From contig OX637404.1 in NCBI GenBank assembly GCA_951799425.1, positions 23,122,545 through 23,186,544 on the forward strand: DNA of 64,000 bases, given 5' to 3'. Origin of the DNA: Ilex aquifolium (lineage: Eukaryota; Streptophyta; Magnoliopsida; Aquifoliales; Aquifoliaceae). Shown in pieces: positions 34,260 to 45,993 of the stretch (the stretch's first letter is position 1; each line of letters opens with the position of its first letter). The notes beneath the pieces were generated by a model that searched no databases, was not told the origin of the DNA, and was given only the letters and a program-made list of their open reading frames with translations. Position numbers and translations under genes: made by a program.

Positions 34260-35965
34260 TGACTTGATCCGAAATGTGTACACCCAAGTGCAGGCGGTCA
34301 AGTTGTAGTAATAATCTGGTTTGAGTCCAGAGTCGAATCCTCAGGGAACTATGGTTGGTGTTCTTTGAAGTAAATAGTGAGAAAGACTTGTAACTGGAAA
34401 TATTATGATTTTGAAGTTGTGGGAAGTTTTGGATAGAATGTAAAATTCTTTCCAATGGGTATTTTTCTAGACAAAATATAAGATGATTAAATGTAACAAA
34501 CACTCTTTGGTTCGGGAATCAGAATATGTAGTTGATTATCCGGTGCATTATGTTTATGCTTTATAACTCAATTAACTCCCGTGTCAACGGCAAATTAATC
34601 GGAAGATAGGAATGAAGTGCAATAATGGTGGACATTGAAATTTTATCATGAAGAGTTAGTTAGGGTACTTGCCTTGAATCAATGGATCTTTCCATGTAGG
34701 AGTCATCCATTTATCATAGAAAGATCCGTTGATTATACAAAGTACCTTTACTTTGCTAGGTGCATTCAATCACCCAAAAATCAAGTGGAGTATAGAACAT
34801 TTAAGCATAAAGGTGATACACAAACATAATGTCCGGATTAATCTTTTACATATCTATCATCCCTTCCCAAAGAGTGAATGAGGACTACTCACCCTTCATA
34901 ACTATGGTAAAGCTAGAATGATGAATAGTACTCATCCCCAAAAGGTGTTACAAAGTAAAATACTCTAAAGTAAAATATCTAAACAAGGAGTTGTTCTTCG
35001 ACAAAGAACAAGTGAATCACGTTCCACCCTTCACGGCTTTGGTAAAGCTCTAGAAAAGTGGAAGAGTTTCACTCCTCTAAGGGGAAGAAGGAAGCTCCAA
35101 CAATGGAAGTAAAAGAAAACAATACTTAAATTAAAAGAAAGCAATAAATACTTGGTGTTTAATTCACAACCAAGAGATAAAAATACATAAAAGAAAACAA
35201 TAACTACTTGGTGTTTAATTCACAACCAAGAAATAAAAATACATAAAAGAAAATAATAAAAGCTATAAAGAAATGACAATTAGAAGAGGAGGCTCAGCCT
35301 TCCATTATATTTATACAAGCAAGAAAATAATAAAAGCTATAAAGAAATGACAATTAGAAGAGGAGGCTCAGCCTTCCATTATATTTATACAAGCAAGTAA
35401 ATATAAAAGCTATAAAGAAATGACAATTAGAAGAAAGAACTCTTACCATAAGAACATAAGCATAAAATCTTCAATACATGAATTGAAATGGAAGCTACAA
35501 AAGATGAAAGAAAATTTGCTCTCTAAAAACTCTTCTAAAATCTCTCCTAACTCTTAGTTCCTCTCTTGGTTTTTCCACCAATTCCACCCTCAGATCTCCC
35601 CTTGAAATGCAGAAGGAGCAGCCTATTTATAGGCGTAGGAAGGCTGGGCAAGTGGGCAAGTGGGCAAGTGGAGAATGAACGGTGGTGTTGCTGAATGCTG
35701 ATTTTTCAAATGCTTTTATTACACTTTGTCCTGCTTTTATTACACTTTGTCCTGCTTTTATTACACTTTGTCCTTCATTCTTTGCATTCTCCTGACATTG
35801 CTCCCTTGGTCTTGCGTTAATTCGGCATTTGTCCCTCAGATGTACTTCTTTGATGCCTTTGGACTTTCCTTCACTTTAGAACCTAAAATATCATCATTTA
35901 AACTCCATCAAAGTATAATTAGTCCAAAAAGAGTGTAACAATATGCTACTTTTGAGTGCTAATCA
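34260..35965 (-). repeat. 5' LTR of the Athila-type element
   Basis: TG...CA ends. TATAAATAGG on the minus strand (about 35621-35632) is the likely core promoter. Contains three copies of TTTTATTACACTTTGTCCTGC-like units (about 35714-35775), three GGGCAAGT units, and a 65-75-bp tandem pair around 35274-35400. Confidence 0.92.
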
Positions 35966-38039
35966 GAAAACAATATTATTTAATTTCCACAGGAAATAGG
36001 AGAGTAATCTTTTCATTTGAGCATTATTTTTGTTTACGTCATCTTTATCGGTGATAGAAAGGGTCTTGTAGTTGCGACGTTGGACTGTTTAGGTCTAATT
36101 GTCATTTATGACATGTCAGCAGATGACTAGAGAAAAAAATTCAAAGACTATGAGTTGTTAAGCATTTGTAATTTTTCATGCAAAAACACACTCAAATGTC
36201 AACTTTTGGTTGAATAAGGAGGATGGATGATGGAATTTGTCTTGTTGGTCTGATGTTTTAACTTTTAGGATGATTCTATTTGAATCTAAAAAAAAATCAA
36301 ACAATTATAATGATAACGATGTTACTAAATCATAGCAATTGTCACAATATCAAATTAGATTTTTAGCTTCAAGTAATATTTAAATTCTCTAAGAAGCTTG
36401 ATTAACTCAACTATACATCTTTTCAATAAAATATGTGCTCTGATTTTCAGTTTCATCTAACAATTTTTTTTCTTCATGAAATTTGCAATGGAAGAAGAGA
36501 ATGAGAAGGTTAAAGAGGAAGCGTCCTTGAGGAAGTGGTCTAAATAACTAGATTGATAACTGATTAGATAGATCGAACTCGTTTAAGGCTATGTTTTTTT
36601 AATATAGATTTCTCATCTTCTAAACTGTAATTTTTGTGTTAATTTCGATTTCATGAATTGCATTAACTAGAAGTGGTGACTTTTGCTTTAATTTTTTTCC
36701 CTAAGCTTTAATAAACAACATTTTATGAATTCTACTGCTTCTTCAAATTTAGCTTGAATTATTCTTTTTGAAGTATGCATTTGATTGGTTATATTACTTA
36801 AAATGATTGACTTCTAAGAAATGATAATGTATCCAAATTGTAGCAATGACCAACTAATGCCGATAGAAACCATAATGTCGCTCAGTAGAATTTGGGTTTC
36901 AGAGTTTACCAAAATTATTTTGTATGGTTTTTTATGCCATTTTAATTCTATTTGTTTGTGTATGATCAAATGCTTTCATGAGGAGTTGTGTTCGTTGATA
37001 CACGACACGACGGACGCATGAAAACATAAATTAACCTCAAAGATTATGCCTGATAGCTACCCTTTGGTTGTAGGATATTCATTGGTCAACTTATGAGTTT
37101 CCTCCATTATTGTTAACCTCCAAACAGGAAAGTCGGGTTAATTAAACTTGGTTCCATCCATTATTGTTATATGTGTTGCTGGAGATGCTTGTTAAACGTG
37201 AATGCTTCACATCCAATAATGTGAAGAATCTCAATTGTGATGTTGCCAAGGTAAATATAAATTTCATTTATGTAATTTGAATTCGTTGTAGTACAATTTT
37301 CTAAGTAAACTTTACATTGTAGGGAGTTCAATTTTATCACTTTTTTTTGGTCTTATATTTTTTTGAAATCTGATTACACCATTTCTTAAAGTTTCTAAAG
37401 CTTGCTAACTTCTAAAAATGATAGAATGATGCATGCATGCACTCTTTAACAGTGTCACCAAAACAAAGAAACTTATGTGTATGATGAATTATTTGGGTAG
37501 AGACAACAATAGAGAGCTGTTCTTGGTTTTGTCATAAAAGATGCATCAATTGTTCTTAAACATGATGATAAGAAGAGAGGGATATGAAAAATCAATAAAC
37601 CAATTGTATGGTCAAATGATCATGCAATGGTGGAACTGTATATTATGCCACCCTATCATTTTTTGTGGCAGATAATATGGTAGATGCGTGTTGCCTACAG
37701 ATTTTCGGTGCCACAAGACCACTACACTGATGTAGGATTGATTTGTCTGACAAAAAAAAAGAGTCGAGATATCTTTTAAATGCTAAATGAATTATCTTAG
37801 GTGTTGACGTTTTTCATAATTTTTATAGCAATAATATATTTGATATTAAAAATGATCCACATACAATACACTTGAATACCAAAAAAAAAAAAGTTTACAT
37901 ATATTTAAAAAATAAGTAAAATAAAAACTTGTAAATAGTAAGATATTTGAATACTTTTGAATCACTGCTCATCTTAAAAAATAATACAATACATCATACT
38001 AAACATGATCCACATGCAACGCATGTGTGCATAAACTAG

Positions 38040-38472
38040 TATATACAAGAAGTGGGCAAACCATAACCCCCCTTCTCTCCCTTCCCCCAACACACAAACA
38101 ACAGAAAATCAAAGAAAAGCCCTATCAAGTTCAGGGACATGGTTGTCAAATCGTATATCAGAAGACATCATTTTTTAAAAATAGTACATTGTATCTTATC
38201 ATAGCCAGAAATTCATAATAACATAGCATGTCATTAATATTCCACCAACTATTCAAGTTTCCAACATAATTCACTAATATAAAAATGTAAAAACCTCTAA
38301 TTTATAATTCAAACTTGGAAGGGACTTTTGTTGTGCTATGGATTGGAGAGGGGCTTCTGCTGCTTCGTAGATCCGAAGAGGTAAAAGCTACTTCTGGTCT
38401 TCATCGATCATAAGAACTGAAGAATGGCTTTATTTATTTACACCTTAGCCAGTGAAATGGAGTCGTTTCATT
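38040..38472. other. No gene recognised
   Basis: DNA right of the Helitron 3' end. A 63-codon frame at 38027-38218 crosses the Helitron boundary and is not credible as a gene. Confidence 0.5.
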
Positions 38473-38832
38473 GGCTAGGACTTAAAAAAATAACATCCCA
38501 CATCATTTCAGCATCAAAAAATCAAAAAAAAAAAATTTAAAATAAAAATATTTGCATGTATTGGATGATACATATCGTATCATACGTATCATATCTTGTA
38601 TCGTACAAGACGATGCAAAAACGATACGGATTATCGGAGTACACAAAAGAAACTGGCTAGAGCTTAAAAAAATAACATCACACCTTGTTTCAGCGCCAAA
38701 AAACCAAAAAATAAAAATAAAAATATTTGCACATATCGGACGATACATATCGTACCATACGTATTATATCTTGTATCGTACGAGACGATGTAAAAACGAT
38801 ATAGATTATTGGAGTATACAAAAGAAACTAAA
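38473..38832. repeat. 180-bp tandem duplication with palindromic cores
   Basis: Two units start GGCTAG at 38473 and 38655 and share CTTAAAAAAATAACATC, TATTTGCA, GATACATATCGTA and CTTGTATCGTAC, ending CACAAAAGAAACT or TACAAAAGAAACT. The core is rich in overlapping palindromes (GATACATATCGTATC; TTGTATCGTACAA). No gene or known element recognised. Confidence 0.75.
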
Positions 38833-39570
38833 GGTTATACCTGAATCATTAGCGGCAATGAATTATAAAACATTACAAGAAACTTGGATCATGTATTATT
38901 CATAAAACAAAAGTAAATGCAGCAATCAAAACCTTTGGTTACCTAGTTTGAAAATCTTCACAAAATAGGGTCCTAAAGATATTTGATTTCTCTAAGACAC
39001 AGGTACCCAAGTATGCCTTCAAACCCATTTTAGTGAATTCAATTGTGCAAAGACAAAAACATCATAATATTAACTATCGTCCTACCTAAACACAACTATT
39101 TACCAACTACCACAAAAACACAATAATATTAATCATCATCCTACATTATGCTGTAACAAAAAAGTTGTTAATTTGGAATATTTTTTCTTACTTTGATTTA
39201 ATTAGACAAATTGAAATCAATCTAACCCCAAGTATAAGATGTACGGATAAAGAGCCAAAAAAAAAAACACACACACACAGCCAAACTCATAGTTAATATG
39301 CTCAGGTGAACAAAAATTGAAGCAGAACCCATCTCACAAAAATTGGAACATAACTCATTTCACAAAATTTGAACAGACAAATGCACGTGTGTGTGTAAAA
39401 AATGTTAAGGCAATGTGTGCCACAAAGACGTGTAGGCTATTGTGAGGTTGGACCAAATATAGTTTAACATAAAGCACGACAAATACTGATAATTATATTC
39501 ACCCAATTAAATCTAGGTTCAAATGCACCCATTTTCCCTCTCCATGACTTCTCAACTGAGTTAACAAAAA

Positions 39571-39907
39571 GGGGTTTTCACACTTTGCAATTCGAAATAT
39601 GTCTCGATTCCCACTTTGTACCTTGAAAGATTATTTTTCTCACATTACATCCTGAATGTCATAAATTGGTTCCAATATAACCCTCGGCCTAACATCCGTT
39701 TCAAATTCCGTTAAAATTATGCACGTCACCCACGTATGTTGCTCTTGGCATGTGTATCAATTTTTAACAGAATTTGAAATAAATGTTAGTCTGAGGGCCA
39801 CATTAGAACCAATTTATGACATTTATGGTGTAAAGTAGAAAAAATAATCTTTCGGGGTATAAAGTGGGAATCGATACATCTTTCGGGGTGCAGAGTGTAA
39901 AAATCCC
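39571..39907. mobile_element. Foldback MULE-type MITE with 9-bp target duplication
   Basis: TAACAAAAA stands on both sides (39562-39570 and 39908-39916). The arms run about 145 bases: GGGGTTTTCACACTTTGCA at the left pairs with GTGTAAAAATCCC preceded by GGGGTGCAGA at the right, and TCGATTCCCACTTT, ATGTCATAAATTGGTT and TTTCAAATTC recur inverted inside. A 9-bp duplication and long arms fit Mutator-like elements. No coding content. Confidence 0.8.
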
Positions 39908-39944
39908 TAACAAAAAAGAAGAATTCATATGTTTTATGAGGCAA

Positions 39945-40121
39945 TAATACTACACTGATCAAATTTTGGGACCAAATTTGAAGCTCAAATGACATGGCAG
40001 CTGACTTGGGCTTCTTTATTTGGTGTCATGTCATTTGGGCCCCAATAAAGACTCCAAATGACATGCTGCCATGTCATTTGGGCTCCAAATTTAATCCCAA
40101 AATTTAGTCAATGTAGCATTA
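39945..40121. mobile_element. Second foldback MITE, 28 bases after the first
   Basis: Nearly the whole element is an inverted repeat: the left arm TAATACTACACTGATCAAAT then TTTGGGACCAAATTTG pairs with the right arm CAAATTTAATCCCAAAATTT then AGTCAATGTAGCATTA; CAAATGACATGGCAGC recurs inverted near the centre. Superfamily uncertain. Confidence 0.7.
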
Positions 40122-41491
40122 CTCTTTTACCTTTAGTCTAAATGGCAAGTTATCTACACAGTAGGATCAAAAAGAGGTGATAAAATAAATAATCATTTTT
40201 ATTATTTTCAAGAAAAAACTAAACCAAAAAGGAAAAAGAAAGAAAACCTGTGCCTCAAGTCATTGTGTAACACAAAAAATAATTCCAATACCAAAAGCTA
40301 TGGCATATACAAAACTTTTAATGACAATATAACAAAAAATTATTTGTAGTCATAAACTTTTAGTGAAAATACCACAAAAGTGAACTAAAATGATAACATA
40401 AATGCGCAAACACACCCCTTCTGCCTATATGAATTCCTGCCTTTCTTCTGTCCTGTCACCTGTCCATCCCCACCTTCCTTTAGTTCATATTGAATTTCTT
40501 CAATCACACAAACAAATGCCCATTGTAATACTTTCCTCCACCAAACCATGGTCCACCACAAAAATAAAAACCTAAAATACCTGCACTAACCACCTTCACT
40601 TCAATACCACACTACCACTAAGATATGGCATATCCCCATTTTGTGCGTGTTTGTGTTATGTATGCTGTGTGCCTATGTTGGGTGTGTGTGCCCTATGCGT
40701 GTGTACAGAGAGGTGAAGGGAGAGAGACAGATGGGGTGGAAGAGGAGTTACCTGTAGTGGTGGTGGCGGCGGCGGCGTTAGTTTGTCCGAGGCTCTTTGA
40801 GAAATTTCATGGAACATTTGGTGGCTGTGGTTGGTGGTTTCAATTGCAATTACGCCAAATTCCCAACTGCAAAATTCACGAAAACTCATGATAAAAAATG
40901 CATTTGTAAAAAAGAAAGTGTTGTTGTGTGTGTGTTCACCAGGGTGTGTTGTGTGTGCATTGTGAAAAATGTGTGTGTTCTGTGGGTGGGTGGGTGGGTA
41001 AGTGGTTGATATGCAAACAGTGTGTTTGGGGATAGAGGGTGTGCTGGGGTGTGTGTGTGCTGGGGGTGCTTCATCATCCACGTTTTTTTGTTGTGTGTGT
41101 GATCATAGGACAGAACTGAGAAGTATGTGTGTAAAAATGCAATCTACATTCTATTAAATTGCTGTTAGCCCTGGTTAGTGTACTGTTGATTCTTTAATTT
41201 GTAATTTCAACAGCTAACAACTTGATAATTCTAACAATCAATGCCAATGAGCAGCCTTATCACAAAGGCACCTATCTCACCCAACCAATAGATTTTGATG
41301 ATGTGAAAATTTGGTCGATCAAGAGTAGTTCGATTTCTAGTCTACAAGACACTAATAAAGATCTGCTTACCTGAGCATGGGAACTGAGCATGATGAATAG
41401 AGTTACAAGCAGAGGGGAGAACATAATAGAAGCATACTTCGTTCTTGGAGGGTCATGATGGCCCGTTAACTCTAATCATACGGGTTTGCAG
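40122..41491. other. No gene supported; GT-rich simple sequence
   Basis: AT-rich DNA, then GT/TGTG-rich simple sequence (about 40640-41100) with a GGCGGCGGCGG run. Frames on both strands here are low complexity (His/Thr/Pro or Val/Cys) and not credible. Confidence 0.5.
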
Positions 41492-41607
41492 TGAAGTTTC
41501 TCTCATTCAGGGAGAAGTAAGAAAGGTGTTGTCTAAGGGCAAGGCTGCTGGTGTACTTCGGTTAGTTTTTCATGATGCCGGAACTTTTGAAATGGAAGAG
41601 AATTCAG
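41492..41607 (+). pseudogene. Single ascorbate-peroxidase exon (APX6-like)
   Basis: The exon is framed by an acceptor (GGGTTTGCAG) and donor (GTACTT) and encodes EVSLIQGEVRKVLSKGKAAG then VLRLVFHDAGTFEMEENSG. The Arg and His of LRLVFHDAG are the distal catalytic residues of class I heme peroxidases; KAAGVLRLVFHDAGTFE is the phrase of the APX6-type branch (from memory). Neighbouring exons that would carry the proximal heme ligand were not found within the following kilobase, where an NPF exon lies instead. So this looks like a stranded exon of a rearranged gene. It is open and has lost no key residue. Confidence 0.7.
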
Positions 41608-42064
41608 GTACTTGTTTTTGGAATCTGGTCTCAACAAATGTTTTAAATATCTACAAAAGGTTTTCTGTCAGAAGAAAGTGCAGGTTTCTTTAGGTGGTAG
41701 AAAACCTCTCCTTCAGGCAGCCCTATTAAAATTTCCCTCCCCATCCTTTACCTTTCAAAATTCTGAAAAAGGTAGCTGATTAAATTGAATTATTGCAAAG
41801 CATTTAGCATATGGTTAATCTTCCAAAATATAATGGAAGCTTAGGTATAGGCAGTGTGGTCTTGAGGAGGAAAATCAATAACTGGGAAGGTTGTGGAGAT
41901 TTCATTGGGAGGAGGTTTCAGTAACTAATATGAACATTGGACTTTTTATTCTTCATTTTGGTAACTGAAAATCGAGCTTTGCTTCCCATCCAATCAAAAT
42001 AATCAACCCCATTTCTTCTCCATTCCAGTCGAATGATGCTAACTAGGAAAGATGATGATTCCAG

Positions 42065-42972
42065 ATTTTTCGACAAGGCAACAATCATAGCACCCGAAGA
42101 CCAAATCAAAACAGATGGATCAGCAGCAAATCCATGGAGACTTTGCAGTATGCAGCAAGTTGAAGAAGTGAAATGCTTGCTGAGAATGATTCCAATATGG
42201 GTTGCAGGCATTTTATTCCAAGTTTCTGTGGTCCAACAACAGAACTATGTAGTCTTCCAAGCCGTTCAATCCGATAGACGCCGAGGCAGTTTCAAGATTC
42301 CAGCAGCAACCTACAATGTTTTCGTGATGTTGGCTCTCACCAGCAGCAACCTACAATCTACGATAGGATCGTAGTTCCATTCTTCCGAAGATATACAAAA
42401 CAAGAAGATGGTATCACACTGCTCCAGAGAATGGGTATTGGCATAGTCCTCTCGATATTGAGTATGTTAGTTTCAGCCTTGGTTGAAACGCAAAGGAGAA
42501 ACTTGGCTTTCACAACAAGACCAACATTAGGATTTGAACCGAGAAAAGGAGCAATTTCTTCCATGTCAAGCTTCTGGTACATTCCTCAATTGGCACTAAT
42601 AGGACTAGCCAAAGGGTTTACCTTCATCGGCAAGAATGAACTTTTCTACAAACAGTCCCCAGAAAACATGAGGAGCATTATTGCTGCATCTTTGGTGCTG
42701 TGTGGTGTGGCATTGTCGAGTTATTTGTGTACATTAATAGCATCAATCGTTCACAAGACAACACGAATAGGGGCGAGAGGAAGCTGGTTGGCGGAAGATC
42801 TCAACAGGGGAAGATTGGATTACTTCTACAGTTCTACTACCTGATTGCTGCTTTAATGGCTTTGAATTTGGTCTATTTTCTGGTGTCTGCCAAGTGGTAC
42901 AAGTACAAAGGAACAGCAAAAAATACCCAAAAAGTGGCCATGGAGAAATTGCAATCTGAGAAAACCTCTTGA
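42065..42972 (+). pseudogene. NPF transporter, last exon only, broken
   Basis: Paralog of exon 4 of the intact NPF gene. It keeps the acceptor (TGATTCCAG) and reads [40 protein letters not shown], then RMGIGIVLSILSMLVSALVE, GFTFIGKNELFYKQSPENM and [11 protein letters not shown] to a stop at 42970-42972. Two lesions: near 42341-42357 an 11-base segment (coding IWIP in the paralog) is replaced by a copy of the nearby AGCAGCAACCTACA, shifting frame; and near 42832 an 8-base partial duplication of TTCTAC shifts it again. Exons 1-3 are absent upstream, where the peroxidase exon lies. Confidence 0.88.
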
Positions 42973-43910
42973 TTGATTCATAAAATCAAATTTAAGGTTT
43001 TAAGGAGATGGGTCCTCTGGTTCATGGCAAATCATAGTATGCACAAGTTACTAAACGGCAAGCCAAGCAATGTGTGCTGACAGGAAGCCAAACTATGGTG
43101 CAAAAGCTTCAGAATCTTTTTGCTTTTAAGTTTTGAGGTTTAAGGGTCCACTGCTGCTATGCTTAATCTGCGGCTTGTTCGATTCAATATCAACACCATT
43201 ACTAATATGGGAACTTCTTGTGTCGTGTTAGTGCATTGCATAAAGAGGAGAGTAGATGCTAGGGAGAAAAAAAGAATATGATCACCGCCTCCGCTGTTGA
43301 ACTTTAAGGTCACGAGTTCGAACTTTATCGTCCCCTTCCTTGTAACAGTGGATGACCAAAAGAAAAAGTTGTTTTTGTTGATGACCAGTCATGACAATTT
43401 TCGAAGCCAACATGTTGACAGAATTCAACCCCAACGCACAGTTAGAAGATTTGGATTAAAGTAGTTGACATGTTTTGGGTTGAGACCGCCATTGATTATT
43501 AAATGTGTTATGTTCGCATTCTTGTTTGTAATGTCAATCCTGCTTGGATTAGTAAAAATGTTCGTCAAGTTCGCTTACTCAAAAATGAGCCCAACTCAGC
43601 CATCAGAAGGGCTCATTCCAAGCCAAGGCCAGGTTGGCCCACGAAAGGTAAAAGCCCATAAAAACTTACACTCCACACGGCCCACCAAACAGCCCACCAA
43701 ACTTTAGGAAGGACAGAAGAGAGAATTACTTAGCTGAATCTTATCCAGAAAGATATCATCAATGTCACATCATCAATTTCTAAAAAATGAATGCAGTCTC
43801 TATCAACCAAATATTCCCTTATGCAATCCTATCATGGCAGGGGACCATTCTAGACTGGGGATATATACGCAAACCCTTGCCCTCCAGAAAGAGAGCAATT
43901 GTATTCGAGC
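42973..43910. other. 3' flank of the NPF pseudogene; weak SINE-like trace
   Basis: No protein gene supported. Near 43290-43360 the phrase GTCACGAGTTCGAACT resembles a tRNA-type B box, which could be a SINE fragment, but no A box or tail is clear. Confidence 0.3.
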
Positions 43911-44046
43911 AATGCTACATGGACTTAAAAACTAAACTTGATAATTACAACCATTGATTTCATTATAGGTTCCGATATTTATTTAGATCCACTACCTATT
44001 CAATGATTGTGATTATCAAGTCTAATTTTTAAATCCATGTAGCATT
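43911..44046. mobile_element. MITE with 47-bp inverted ends
   Basis: The left end AATGCTACATGGACTTAAAA plus ACTAAACTTGATAATTACAA pairs with the right end read in reverse, AATGCTACATGGATTTAAAA plus ATTAGACTTGATAATCACAA. Eight-base flanks ATTCGAGC and ATTCATTG match only partly, so superfamily is left open. Confidence 0.7.
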
Positions 44047-44597
44047 ATTCATTGTATTCATGAAGGGTCGTAACCACCTTCTTCTTTTTCTTTTTCCAAG
44101 CAATACAAACTATAAAATAAAAGACTTCATTGAAATAGACTAACTCAACTTTTCAGTTGAGTGAACTACTTAATTCTTCATGCCTTTACTACAGTCATTT
44201 TATCCACTCATACATTCAGTTTTTTTTGTATTATTAGAGAAAGGGACTACTACAAAAGTGAAGAAATTATCGAATCGAAAATTACAACATCTTAAAATCA
44301 AGTTACACTTCTTCGATAGTTTAAGTGAAACTTAAAAAATCATAATCAATCTCGATTTTAAAAAATATCATTTTTAAAAGTCAAGTTACACCTTTTAAAG
44401 ATAAAATTAAGTGATTTTTTTTTTTGGGGTAAACAAATGAATTTTATTGGATAAGCATAAAGTTCAATCACAAATAGGAAACAGCAAAAAAAAAAAAAAA
44501 ACCTCAAGAAACCAACTAAACCACTAGTTTAACAAATAAACAATGGTCTATATGCATAGAACAGAGAGTAAAATTATCTCACTTATAGTCACTAGTT

Positions 44598-44720
44598 TTA
44601 ATTTTTTTTTTGGAATGGAGAGGGAGACTTGAACTCTTAACCTCAATGAGACAAAACTTTCACAAGATAAAGAATATTATTGAACTAAAGACCCATTGGT
44701 CACTCATGGTCACTAGTGAT
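44598..44720 (-). mobile_element. SINE-like repeat, related to 58610-58710
   Basis: On the minus strand it reads GGGTCTTTAGTTCAATAATA, then GAGGTTAAGAGTTCAAGTCT and CCCTCTCCATTCC before an A-run. The order of an A-box-like and a B-box-like stretch followed by poly-A fits a tRNA-derived SINE. The same arrangement occurs at 58610-58710. Confidence 0.4.
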
Positions 44721-44806
44721 GGCTATACTAATACAAAATCTGCCAAGTCATCCAACCCATCTCTAAAGTGTTTAAATCAAATTACACCTTACCCATTATT
44801 TTAATT

Positions 44807-45058
44807 TTGTTGTAAAAGCAAGAGAATTATATAAACATTCAAAGAGAATATAAATATATATATATATATATGTTAGAGAATGAACTTCTCAACTTGTGTA
44901 TTTCTCAATGTGGTGAAGACTTCCTTTTATAGGTCTCAAATCATAATGGTCATCAAATACAATATTAACTATGAGCAGAGTTATAGAGTCAAATACTAAC
45001 ACTTATTAAATGGGTAGACTAGAGTCCATCCATACCTATATAAAATATATTTACAACA
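44807..45058 (-). repeat. 3' LTR of the outer Copia
   Basis: TGTTGTAAAAGC ... ATTTACAACA, aligned with 55077-55322. Confidence 0.9.
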
Positions 45059-45304
45059 CTCCCCCTTGGATGACTACTATACTGAGATAATATGTCTCGT
45101 TAAAACCTTGCTAGGAAAATCCTGTGGGAAAAAACCTAATGAAGGAAAAAGATTACATATTCAGATGAATCTTAGAATAGCATTGAACGCACTAATGTTG
45201 TCTCATTAAAACCTTGTTAAGAAAACTCAATGGGACAAAGCCTAGATGAAGGAAAAAGAGTACAACGTGCATATATCATGTATCTCGATATGGATACTCC
45301 CCCT

Positions 45305-45993
45305 TGAAAACTTTGATCAAATAAAGAAGAGCGAAAGGAGAAAGAGAAAATATTATTATTGCTAAACAAGTATGTAATTCTTCTTAACCTAGAATACACA
45401 ATGTAGACCTTTATATAGTAGGGCAACAAAATAATGTAAAATGTCTACACTACCCAGAATATAAATACTCTAACATCCCTCCTCAAACTTATGATGTGGT
45501 AACATCAAACATCAAAAGTTTGCTAAGAAGAAAACGGAAGCGCGCGATGGTGTGAGATTTCGTAAAAAAATCTGACAGTGCATAGTAGAAGGAAGAAAGG
45601 GGAGAGATATCGTGCCCAACTAAAAATGGTGGCGCACAAAGTGACAATCAAAACTTTGATCAAATAAAGAAGAGCGAAAGGAGAAAGAGAAAATATTATT
45701 ATTGCTAAACAAGTATGTAATTCTTCTTAACCTAGAATACACAATGTAGACCTTTATATAGTAAGGCAACAAAATAATGTAAAATGTCTACACTACCCAA
45801 AATATAAATACTCTAACATCCCTCCTCAAACTCATGATGTGGTAACATCAAACATCAAGAGTTTGCTAAGAAGAAAACGGAAGCGCGCGAAGGTGTGAGA
45901 TTTCGTAAAAAAATCTGACAGCTGCATAATAGAAGGAAGAAAGGGGAGAGATATCGTGCCCAACTAAAAATGGTGGCGCACAAAGTGACAATC
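45305..45993 (-). repeat. Tandem duplication of LTR plus adjacent polypurine-tract region
   Basis: A 343-base unit (45305-45647: LTR plus about 170 bases of interior) is repeated at 45648-45993. So three LTR copies exist in the nested element: 45305-45475, 45648-45818 and 47183-47400. The last also has an internal 46-base duplication. Confidence 0.8.

Larger units (their letters stand above)
21610..35965 (-). mobile_element. Athila-type Ty3/Gypsy LTR retrotransposon, 14.4 kb, looks whole and very young
   Basis: LTRs of equal length (1706 bases) bound it and GAAAA stands on both sides (21605-21609 and 35966-35970), a perfect 5-bp target duplication. On the minus strand come 5' LTR, a tRNA-Asp primer site six bases later, one long gag-pol frame, a 5.2-kb region after pol with small sense reading frames in two related modules, a polypurine tract and the 3' LTR. 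I noticed only about two differences between the LTRs, which at usual plant rates means tens of thousands of years, not millions. Athila assignment rests on the Asp primer site, large LTRs, the pol sequence style ([34 protein letters not shown]) and a long post-pol region. Confidence 0.93.
20232..38039 (+). mobile_element. Probable Helitron with a kinase fragment, split by the Athila-type element
   Basis: The right end is well supported: stem CACATGC, loop AAC, GCATGTG (38011-38027), then TGCATAAA and CTAG (38036-38039) followed by T. The proposed left end TCTATACTACTTCTAAAAGG at 20232 is an inference, as four other 5'-like starts lie just left of it. Taking out 21610-35965 and one copy of its target duplication leaves about 3.4 kb. 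That interior holds the malectin-kinase fragment (20628-21090) and about 2 kb right of the retroelement with no recognised gene. No Rep/helicase is present, so it would be non-autonomous. Confidence 0.45.

Noticed and set aside
40625-41081. Overlapping frames on both strands in GT-rich DNA
   Set aside because: Low-complexity Val/Cys or His/Thr/Pro sequence with no family features.
43290-43360. Possible tRNA gene
   Set aside because: Only a B-box-like phrase; no cloverleaf, A box or terminator in order.
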